Positions 27,209-35,293 of a stretch of 64,000 nt of DNA are shown in pieces. The stretch covers positions 62,001-126,000 of the forward strand of contig CAWDCE010000019.1 of NCBI GenBank assembly GCA_963800725.1, given 5' to 3'. The notes below the pieces were generated by a model. It saw only the letters and a program-made list of their open reading frames with translations, was not told the origin of the DNA and did no database searches. A program made the position numbers and the translations under genes. Position 1 is the stretch's first letter; the number at the start of each line of letters is the position of its first letter. Source of the stretch: Bog-473 sp963800725. GTDB taxonomy: Bacteria > Actinomycetota > Acidimicrobiia > Acidimicrobiales > RAAP-2.

Positions 27209-29167
27209 GCGCTACCTCCGGTTGTCTTGGGCGATTGACGGGGGACGATGTGATAGATGCGTGCGCCGTGGTTTTGGTAGACGACGACGACGTGGCCGGT
27301 GCGCACCAACCCGGCCTCCAAGGTGCTCAGCCAGTTGACGGGAAGACCGAGCATCTGGGTGCCGCAGGTGGCCTGGCTCGGGGTGGCGATGAAGTAGGCG
27401 CCATAGCGCGGCGTCACGAGGCGGTTGAGCTCTTGGAGCGGGTGTTCGTAGGCTGCCTCTTCCAAGGAGTGGTACTGGTACGAGGCGGCCCCTTCGTACC
27501 GCCACGGCAGGTTGACGCAGACGGTGAAGACGCTGGCGCCGGCGGGGACGTGCGCGTAAAACCACTCGACCGTCTGGATCTCGTTGGCATTGACGCTTTC
27601 GTATTGATCCGCCCCGTAGTGGGCGACCACGCCGAGCAGCGTTGCCGCGGCAATCGTCGAGGCGAGCACCGCGGCCATGGACTTGCTCGGTCGGCCGACG
27701 ACGGGGTTGGAGTAGTTGACGTGCGAGCCGTGGAAGCGGTGGACGGTCCAGTCCCGCCAGCCCCAGCGCAGCACCCCCGCGCTCAACTGGGGTGCCCGGT
27801 CGGGGAAGATGCCCATCGCCGTCAAGATGGCGAGGAACGGGAGGGAGAAGAAGAACGTCCGGATCACCACCTCACCCCCGTAGCTCTGCGCTCCAACCAA
27901 GATCACCGGAGCGAGGGCGAGGACGATCAGCCACGGCTGCAGCGTGCGCCGGGCGTAAAGACGCAGCGCGCCGACGGCGGCACCAGCCGAGACGGCCAGC
28001 ACCAAGACAATGCGGGCACCGAGGACCAGCAGATGTCCCGGATCTCCTTGAATGCGGTCCGATACCCCAGCGGTCAGGTTTCCCGACAGGTTTCCCGCCG
28101 AACCGGTCAAGAGTTCGAGGTGGTTTGACCAAAAGCTTGATGCACCGAACGAGAGCCACGCCACCGCCATCAGCGCGAGCATCCAGGGCAACGAACCCAG
28201 CCGGGATCGCCCGATCATGCACAACAACGCGGCGTCGAGGAGGAGGACATAGGGGGTGAGTTGGTGGCTGACCGTCATGGCCGCACTCACGGTGACGATG
28301 ATCGCCAACAGAGCGCCACGTTGCATTGGTGAGGTGACCCGAACGCCCGGGGTGGGTGGTTCCGATCCTCGGATGAAGACGCGGTCGCGCCATGCCCGCA
28401 TCGCCGCACCGAGTCGCCGCCGTTGTTCGGCCACCGGACCGGTGCGGCGTCCGAACACGGCGACGATGGCCCCGAGCACGCTGAGATAGAAGACGTAATC
28501 GATGGCTTGGGGCGAGAGGTAGTCCTGCTCGACCCAGTTGGCAGTGAAGAAGACCCAGATCGCCAACCAGCGGGCCCGCACGTCTTGGGTCACGACCGAG
28601 AAGAGGACCAAGAGCGGTGCAATGGCCAAGAGATCGAAGACGACCGGCGCCCAACGCCCGATGGTCAAACCGGTCACATCGCCCACGACGGTCTCGAGCT
28701 GCGCGATCAGCGCAAACGCGCCGGGCCACCCCGCCCGGGCGTCGATCGGCGGCAACGAGGTGCCGTGAACGGCGATGTAACGGGCGAAGCCGAGATGGAT
28801 GTAGGTGGCGCCGAGGCGGGGGTAAGGCTCGACCAAGGCAGCGACCCCGACCACGAGGATCACCATGGCGATGACCTGAGCGCCCGCCAACCAACGCGGT
28901 CCGTCGCCGCGCCACAGACCGAGCAAGAACCCGACGCTCAAGGCGACGACCCCGCAGAGGTACCAGGGCCCGACGGCCGAGATGAGCCCCGTCGTGCTCT
29001 CATTGGCCATCTGGATCGACGGGATCGACGCGGCCATGAGGCCCACGCCGATCACTGTCAGGACCACGGGTCCCCAGCGGGCCCGCCGGCGTTGGCGGAC
29101 GTGGCGCCGCGCCCGGGCCCGCGGGGGCGACCGGCCGAGCCAGATCCGGGGCCAAGGTGGCGACCAT
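27205..29167 (-). CDS. Polytopic membrane protein, polymerase-like, probable N-terminal frame break
   Basis: Paralogue of the gene at 23507-25337. About ten transmembrane helices with FARYIAVHGTSLPPIDARAGWPG, ANWVEQDYLSPQAIDYVFYL, SHQLTPYVLLLDAALL and AQSYGGEVVIR, then a soluble C-terminus. From a GTG at 29067 the frame is open for 620 residues, but a better start is the ATG at 29167, two bases after the flippase stop: it reads MVATLAPDLARPVAP and needs one base removed in the GC-rich stretch at about 29100-29150 to join RARRHVRQRRRARWGPVV, matching the layout of the paralogue (653 residues). Role in polymerisation or glycosyl transfer is inferred. Confidence 0.7.
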
Positions 29168-29169
29168 CG

Positions 29170-30567
29170 TCAGCTCGCCCTCGTGGTCACGGCCTCGGTC
29201 ACGGGCACGCGGTAGGGCGAGGGGGCGGTATTCGCGACCGCATGCGCCGCTCTCGCGGGTACACCTTGGTGACGGCCCGAACGAGCGTGTCGGGCCCGCT
29301 GGCGCAGCGGAAGGGGCAAGGCCTGGCGCCGGGAGTACTGCGAGAGTACCGAAGGCAACACGCAGGCGGCGACCACCACTTGAGTGGCGAAGTACGCGCA
29401 GCCGACGCCGGTGACACCGAGCGGACCGAGCAGGAGGAGTGAAAGCCCGATCACAAGGGCCGAGTTCACGAATTGCACAATGACGACGCGCTGGATCCGG
29501 CGACCGATCCTGGCGTAGGCCATGTAGAGCACCACGACGCCCCGGAAGGGCATGGCCAAGGCGACCAATCGGAAGAGTCCGGTGCCGTGCGCCGCATATT
29601 GCGGCCCGAGCAGACCCAAGAACAACGGCGCGGCGATGACCGCGATCACCACGCACGGCAGCACGACCACCAACCCCAAACGGATGGCCCGATCGGTGTG
29701 CGCACGCAGCTCCTCTGGCGCGGCCGAACCCTCCACGATCATCGAGGTCGCGATGTTGTTGAGCAGCAGATCGAACGACGTCGCCACGACCCAACTGGTG
29801 TAGAAGTACGCGTTGACCGTCGGCCCCAGCTGGGCCACGACGATCAGCGGGAGCACCAGTGTGGCGAAGTTCTGGGCCAGGCTGCCGGCATATTCACCAG
29901 CCACGAATGTGCCGAGAGCACGTCGCCCCGGAAGCTGGTGCTGGCCGTTGCTGGCCGCGAGGTGGCGGGGGACCAGGCGACGGAACAAGAAATAATTGAT
30001 CGGGACGCTGGCCGCGATGACCGGAAGCATCCAGGCGAAGAAGATGCCCGAGCTGGCCATGGCCACTGCGAACAACGGCAGGAGGGCGATCTTGACGACC
30101 GAGAACGAGATGTTCTCGACGGGCACCCACATCGTTCCCCTCAGACCCGTGAGGGCGGCGTCTTGAATCGTAAAGATCGTCCAGCAGATGACCGCGGCGA
30201 TGAAGATGATCCCGGGAAGAACTCCGTGGGGGATGTAGGCATGGCCGAAGCCGGCCAGGACGAAGATACTGGCCGCCAAGATGGCGAGGCAGATGGCGGC
30301 GCCATAGCCGGCGGCCACGAATCGGCGCGTGTGGGTTCCCGCATTTTGCAAGAAGCGCGGAAACACGTTGATCAAGTTGAGCTGCGCGATGTTGGCCAAG
30401 AGGATCATGGCGGAGACCTCCGCCGAGGCCAGACCCACGTCGTACGCGCTGTAGGTACGTGCCGCGACCGCCCAGAATCCCACCCCGAGCAACGAGGTGG
30501 CGACGGTGGAGAGCATGAGGGCGGACGCATTCCGCACCAGTGCCGTGGGCTTGGGCGCAATGCTCAC
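29170..30567 (-). CDS. Oligosaccharide flippase (Wzx/MATE-like)
   Basis: 465 residues from a GTG. Twelve or more hydrophobic segments in the pattern of polysaccharide transporters: NASALMLSTVATSLLGVGFWAVAARTYSAYDVGLASA at the N-terminus is a standard start for this family, and FATLVLPLIVVAQLGPTVNAYFYTSW in the middle is also typical. It would flip lipid-linked repeat units across the membrane for polymerisation outside. The C-terminal 45 residues are Arg- and Ala-rich and probably unstructured. It sits between the glycosyltransferase and the polymerase-like gene, as expected for a Wzx/Wzy-type pathway. Confidence 0.88.
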   Translation of the reverse strand: MSIAPKPTALVRNASALMLSTVATSLLGVGFWAVAARTYSAYDVGLASAEVSAMILLANIAQLNLINVFPRFLQNAGTHTRRFVAAGYGAAICLAILAASIFVLAGFGHAYIPHGVLPGIIFIAAVICWTIFTIQDAALTGLRGTMWVPVENISFSVVKIALLPLFAVAMASSGIFFAWMLPVIAASVPINYFLFRRLVPRHLAASNGQHQLPGRRALGTFVAGEYAGSLAQNFATLVLPLIVVAQLGPTVNAYFYTSWVVATSFDLLLNNIATSMIVEGSAAPEELRAHTDRAIRLGLVVVLPCVVIAVIAAPLFLGLLGPQYAAHGTGLFRLVALAMPFRGVVVLYMAYARIGRRIQRVVIVQFVNSALVIGLSLLLLGPLGVTGVGCAYFATQVVVAACVLPSVLSQYSRRQALPLPLRQRARHARSGRHQGVPARAAHAVANTAPSPYRVPVTEAVTTRAS

Positions 30568-30644
30568 GCGTTAGCCCCGACCTCGAGGACGCGAGTCCTT
30601 CCGCCGTGCTCTCCAATAGGCGACCGGTCCCTTCAACATGCCGG

Positions 30645-32781
30645 TCAGCTCGAGAACACGAGCTGGCGCGGGTATCCCGGACCGCGGTGGGAGTTCTTTT
30701 CCGACGACGGCGACATCACCAGGCGCGCGCCCTCGGGCAGGCGGCGCAGGATATTGAGACAGTGGCGCGGATCATTGACCACAAGCGAGGTCAGCATCCC
30801 GGTCAATCCCATGCCGTAGTCGTGGACCTGAGTCCGCAACTCCGCATAGCTGCGACGGTGAGTGTGGTGGACAATGGCCGAAGGCTCATAGGCAATGCGA
30901 CGACCCGACCACAAGGTGGCGACGAAGAGCGCGAGATCCTCGCCGGCCCGGGTCGGCGTGCCCGGGCCGAGATGCTCGTCGAACCCGCCGAGGGCCCGCA
31001 AGGACTCGGTGTCGAACGCCACATTGTTTCCCGAACCAAACATTCCGGCCGAATAGGGAAAGAGGGGGGACCGCGCCGGCGGTCGTTCGAGGTCGTGCAG
31101 CATGGGGCGGAAGCCCTTCCCGAAGCCGCCGTACTGCTCGAACCACATTTGGGCGGGAGTTTCGAGCTCAGAAGCAGCGACGAGTCCGGTGACGCAAGAC
31201 ACATCGCCCGCGGCGAGCCGGGAGGCGAGGGCGCGGAGCCAGCCTCGATGGGCCACCGTGTCGTCGTCGGTGAAGGCAACGATCTGGCCGGTCGCCGCGC
31301 GGAGCCCCGCGTTGCGGGCGGCCGAGGCTCCCGGCCGCGGTTCGTGGAGAACCTTGACCCGCGGCAGATCCCGTAGGCGCGACACCGGCCAATCCCCCGA
31401 AGGGTCGCCGCGGCGGTTGTCGACGACGAGCACTTCAAAGTCCGGGTAGTCGAGCTCGCTGAGGGACTTGATGCAACGCAACAGCTGATCGGCCCGGGCG
31501 ACGTTGCTCGGGACGACCACAGTGGCCCGTGGAAGCGGGACCCCTTCAACCTCGACGGCCACGTCGGGCACGGAGTCCAGCTCGAGCGCCAGTCCGTGCG
31601 CCACCTCTTGGGCGGTCATCCCCATTCCGGCGAGAGGGAGCTCGACCGATCCGAGCGGGCGACCACTTTTCAGGGCGAGGATGCGCACGGCGGCATAGGG
31701 CGTTGCCCCGACGCGCACCGAGGTGACGGCGGGAAGCGGGTCGTCGAGGTCGAGCGTCATCACTTTGCGGGGGCGGGCGGGATGGCGCTGCGACTGCACA
31801 GCACGCCAGCGCTCCGAACTGGCTAACCCGTAGCCATAACCTGCGGTGGTCGTCGCCAAGCCGCCGACGATGATGGCGGCTCGACGGACCGCACTCGCGT
31901 CGCGGCGACGAAGCGCATCGGACAGATTGCGGGCGACCCCTCGGGGGAGCACTTTGGTGACGTAGTCGCGCTCACTCGAGAGACCGTCTTCGGTGCCGGC
32001 GAGTGTCGCCACGATGGCCTTGGAGATTCCTTCGGACCAGCAGCGGCGGAAAAAGTACCTCGGGCTGGCCCGGTCGAGGGTCACCCGATGGTCGACCACC
32101 AAGGTGGGGTCATAGAGAATGCGGGACTGGGGCAGCGCCTGCTTGAGACGAAGGCACAATTCGGTCTCCTCGCATCCGACTGGCCGCTTGCCGACCCGCC
32201 CGATACTCGAGGAGAACAGCCCGACCAGATCGAAGATCTCGCGCCGGAAGGACATGTTGCAACCAATGGGATTACGGACTGTGGCGAGCGTGGAGGGTTG
32301 GCCGGTGTAACTGCACCCGACCACCCATCCGAACTCGGCGGGGAACCATGAGGGTGCGACCTGGTCGGGCCAGCCCGGCTGTGCGTGACCCCCGACGGCA
32401 GCGACATCGGGGGCGCCATAGGCGTCGATCAGGCCTTCGATCCAGTCGGGCCGAGCCTTCGCATCGTCATCGAGGAAGGCCACGATCTCCGATGTTGTCG
32501 CACCGATCCCGGTATTGCGGGCTCCCGAGAGTCCCGGGCTCTCCTCATTTTCGACCACCATGATTTCTGGGAGGGAGGCGACGAGTCGCCGAGCCAGCGC
32601 AGGATTGTGATCGATCACCACGACGATCTCAGTCGGTCGCACCGTCTGCTCGTTGCACGAGCTGACGGCATCGATGATGTCGTCCCAGCGGTCTTCGGTG
32701 TACGCGCGAGATCACCACAGCCACTGAACGTGAAGGGCGGACCTCGGGATCGAAGATGTCACGGGCCGCAATTGCGGTCAC
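30645..32781 (-). CDS. Tandem GT2 glycosyltransferase, with one frame break near the N-terminus
   Basis: The GTG at 32781 follows GGAGGT and gives VTAIAARDIFDPEVRPSRSVAVVIS; the frame then breaks in CGCGCG at about 32703-32708 and continues as AYTEDRWDDIIDAVSSC into the main frame (711 residues in all). The first GT-A domain has LVASLPEIMVVENEESPGLSGARNTG and AFLDDDAKA (DxD), CEETELCLRL. A second GT2-type domain starts at about residue 410: ATVVVPSNVARADQLLRCIKSL, RPGASAARNAGLRAATGQIVAFTDDDTV (DxD) and GAGED. So one chain may add two sugars in turn. Located in the exopolysaccharide operon, cytosolic side. Confidence 0.83.
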
Positions 32782-32830
32782 GGGTAAACCTCCGGTGGTT
32801 GGGCGGGTGGAGTGGGCGGGGAGCGACGGG

Positions 32831-33649
32831 TCAGGCGGCGCGACGCGTCGGCTGGGCGAAGAGCCGGTTTGGACCGCTGGATTCGACGGCAACGTGTGAT
32901 GATGTCTCGGTCTTGCGGTAGCGCTCCTTGACGATCACCCGGAGCACCCGGAACCCATCGCGAAACGTGTGCAGTTTGCTCTCACCGAATATCCGGTCCG
33001 CCTCGAAGCTCGGAACCTCGGCCACGTTGAAGCCCAGTTTCGCGACTCGGATGTTGATGAGCGTCTCGACCTCGAATCCTGAACAATCGACCACCAGGCG
33101 ATCGAGACAGCTTCGATGAAAAGCGTTGTAGCCGTAGCAGAGGTCGGTGTAGTGGGTGCGATAGAGGAAGTTGACCGCCATGTTCAGCACCTGGTTTCCA
33201 AGGCGGCGACCTGGTGTGATGTCGCTACTGCCCCCTCCACGCATGAAGCGGGAGCCCTTGGCGAAGTCGGCGCCCTCACTAAGGAGGCTCACGAAGATGG
33301 GAATCTCCGCAGGATCCGTCGATCCGTCGGCGTCCAGCATCACAATGATGTCGCCCGTGCAGGCAGCAAACCCGCACGCCAGTGCATCACCCTTGCCCTT
33401 TCCGGCCTGAAAGACGATTTCTGCGTCCGGTCGCAACTCCCTCGTGACGGCGATGGTTCCATCGGTCGAGCGTCCGTCGACAATGATCAGCTGGTGCAGG
33501 CCGTCGGGTAGTCGGGCAAAGACATGTGGAAGGTTTTCTGCCTCGTTCCACGTCGGGATGACGACGCTGACCCGATCCATCGGATTGTAGGCAGGTGCCG
33601 AATTCCGATGCTCCCCTCTAGTGGGAGACGGCGCAGTGATTGGAGGCAT
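32831..33649 (-). CDS. GT2 glycosyltransferase, DPM1/GtrB-like; first gene of exopolysaccharide operon
   Basis: 272 residues from the ATG at 33649 with AAGGAGG five bases upstream. The GT-A fold shows RVSVVIPTWNEAENLPHVF, LIIVDGRSTDGT, GKGKGDALACGF, IIVMLDADGSTDP (DxD) and GSRFMRGG, SSDITPGRRLGNQVLNMAVNFLY, plus DLCYGYNAF. This is the polyprenyl-phosphate sugar transferase type; there are no C-terminal membrane helices, so it may attach to the membrane through partners. The ribosome-binding site overlaps the 3' strand of a c-di-GMP riboswitch, so expression of this gene, and by coupling the operon, should depend on that signal. Confidence 0.88.
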   Translation of the reverse strand: MPPITAPSPTRGEHRNSAPAYNPMDRVSVVIPTWNEAENLPHVFARLPDGLHQLIIVDGRSTDGTIAVTRELRPDAEIVFQAGKGKGDALACGFAACTGDIIVMLDADGSTDPAEIPIFVSLLSEGADFAKGSRFMRGGGSSDITPGRRLGNQVLNMAVNFLYRTHYTDLCYGYNAFHRSCLDRLVVDCSGFEVETLINIRVAKLGFNVAEVPSFEADRIFGESKLHTFRDGFRVLRVIVKERYRKTETSSHVAVESSGPNRLFAQPTRRAA

Positions 33650-33654
33650 TTGCC

Positions 33655-33740
33655 CCTCCTTCGTTCGGTAGCCCAGCCAACCCAGAGGGTCCTGAAGCTT
33701 TGCGTCCCCACCTTGCGATGGGTTTGCCATTTCGCTGAAG
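33655..33740 (-). ncRNA. Cyclic-di-GMP-I (GEMM-I) riboswitch
   Basis: On the minus strand, upstream of the start codon at 33649, the order of conserved GEMM-I elements is present: GGCAAACC (33728-33721), hairpin CAUC-GCAA-GGUG with a GNRA loop, GGGACGCAAAGC (33708-33697), a second hairpin CAGGACCC/GGGUUGGCUG, then GGGCUACCG (down to 33666). The outer stem CUUC (33740-33737) can pair with GAAG (33662-33659), which overlaps the Shine-Dalgarno AAGGAGG (33661-33655). Ligand-dependent stem formation would therefore cover the ribosome-binding site, or the alternative fold would expose it. Found by eye from the known consensus; a covariance-model search would settle it. Confidence 0.88.
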
Positions 33741-34448
33741 TCGAGACCGTAACAGGTGATTCTTTATGAAACAAGGGGGGTTGAAAACGGTTCACACTCC
33801 GTTAATGGTGTGGACAAACCTCGAGCGAAAACGAGGCTCACTCAGCTGTCCACCAACACCGTGAAGCGGACGACTACGCACAATTCACTGAGGAAAGCGT
33901 TATGAATCGGCATTCATTGATCGCTCTGCTGCGGCCACGTGAACTCGATCACTTGGGTGACCACGCGGCGTAATTGCATGTCCACCAAACGTTCGTTTGT
34001 CTCAAGTGGACGGGTAACGCCCCGGACGAATTGGTCGATGATCCATCGCCGTCTTCTGCAAAGAACGATTGATTCAGGTTCTAGTGCACCGAAGAGTGCT
34101 GCGTACTAGCCGTGGCGAGCGGTTCATTTGTTCATGGTGGCAAGGCACCGCCAAAGCCATGACCGTCGCTGGATTGGTCTCTATCGAAGATGCCTAGATA
34201 GCCAAGGAAAATCGCATTGCTGCATCGTTGCAGTGTCGACAATTCCCCCCGCGTGTGTTGACTTCTAGGGGGACTAGGGCAAGCAGGAGGGGCGCCATTG
34301 AGCGCCATCGTTTTGTCGGGAAGATCGTCGACGCGAAAGTGTTTTTGGAGAACTCCGTGATTGATTCCGGTGCACCGGAGGTGCAGAGGCCCCGACTGCA
34401 CACGAGGGCCGAGATCGGGCGGAGCGCGGAGTGTGCGACCGCATGGCC
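33741..34448. other. Regulatory/intergenic region upstream of the exopolysaccharide operon
   Basis: About 700 bp without a convincing protein gene and lower in GC than the surroundings. It has stem-forming segments between about 33786 and 33860, including CCTCG/CGAGG around an 8-base loop and TGGACA/TGTCCA around it. A 23-codon frame at 33902-33973 (plus strand, GAGGAAAG before the ATG) could be a small peptide but has no other support. The operon promoter must lie here; I did not find a clear -35/-10 pair. Confidence 0.5.
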
Positions 34449-34676
34449 CTATCGTCGACGGCCCCGCCAGACAAACATGCGGTCGATGAGCGCACCGACA
34501 AGAGCGGTCGCGATCAGGACCCAGATGAGGCCAATGTCGGCCTTGAAGAAAACGAAGCTGACCCGGACCTGTTCGAGGTTGTCCACAACGAAGATGACCA
34601 AGATCACCAATATGACGATGGCCAGGACAATTCGCCCGGTATCGCGGTTTGAGCGCCTGCCTGTTCTCTCAGCCAC
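34449..34676 (-). CDS. LapA-domain (DUF1049) small membrane protein
   Basis: 75 residues from the GTG at 34676, which has AAGGAG at proper spacing. Two hydrophobic segments: TGRIVLAIVILVILVIFVVDNLEQVRVSFVFFKADIGLIWVLIATALVGALIDRMF. The first helix followed by N-x-x-x-V-x-x-x-F-F and a second helix is the signature of the LapA/YciS-like domain, which in Gram-negatives helps LPS assembly and in actinobacteria has an unknown envelope role. A basic tail (WRGRRR) is cytosolic. Divergent from the YCII gene. Confidence 0.82.
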   Translation of the reverse strand: MAERTGRRSNRDTGRIVLAIVILVILVIFVVDNLEQVRVSFVFFKADIGLIWVLIATALVGALIDRMFVWRGRRR

Positions 34677-34893
34677 ATCCACTCCTTCGATATCTGTGCG
34701 ATCGTACTGGGCATTGGCCAGTACGAGGGGAATGAGTGTCCTTCTCGCTTGGTCAATTCAGTCGATCTGGTCCGCCAGCCGGGGGAGACGAATTCCAAGG
34801 GAATCTGACGTTCGATGTCGATTTGACCGGGCTCCGTTCGACGCAAGAATGAGGGGCAGGGAAGTTCCCTGTTCTCAGCACTGAGGAGACGCC

Positions 34894-35253
34894 ATGCCGC
34901 GCTTTTTAACTCTGATTCGCATCCATGAGCAGGAGAACGCCACCGCATTTGACCTTGATCCCGAGCTCGGTGAACGCATGGGGGCGCTCTTCGAAGAAAT
35001 CACCAAGGCCGGAGTGATGCTTGAGACTGCGGGACTCACCCCGACCGCCGAAGGAACCCGGCTGACCTGGTCCGGAGGAAAAATGAGCTACACCGATGGG
35101 CCGTTCACCGAGACCAAAGAAGTCATTGGCGGATATGCCATCCTCCAGGCCAGGGACAAAGAAGAAGCATTGGAATGGACGAAGCGGTTTCTCCAGGTCC
35201 ACAAGGACCACTGGAACATCGGCGCGGAAGTACGTCAGATCGCCGACGGCTGA
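34894..35253 (+). CDS. YCII/DGPF-family protein
   Basis: 119 residues with GAGGAG nine bases before the ATG. MPRFLTLIRIHE, LFEEITKAGVMLETAGLTPT, then SYTDGPFTETKEVIGGYAILQARDKEEALEWTKRF: the DGPFxExKE block defines the PhnB/YCII-related DGPF group, dimeric ferredoxin-like alpha/beta proteins often found near ECF sigma factors. Here no sigma factor is adjacent. Biochemical role unknown. Confidence 0.9.
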   Translation: MPRFLTLIRIHEQENATAFDLDPELGERMGALFEEITKAGVMLETAGLTPTAEGTRLTWSGGKMSYTDGPFTETKEVIGGYAILQARDKEEALEWTKRFLQVHKDHWNIGAEVRQIADG

Positions 35254-35293
35254 ACCGGGACGCTCCAACTGGACGGTCGTGCCCAGGCTGTGG

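Noticed and set aside
28423..29442. Long plus-strand open frames opposite the exopolysaccharide membrane genes
   Set aside because: They are Arg/Asp/Gly/Gln-rich antisense shadows of a well-supported membrane protein gene.
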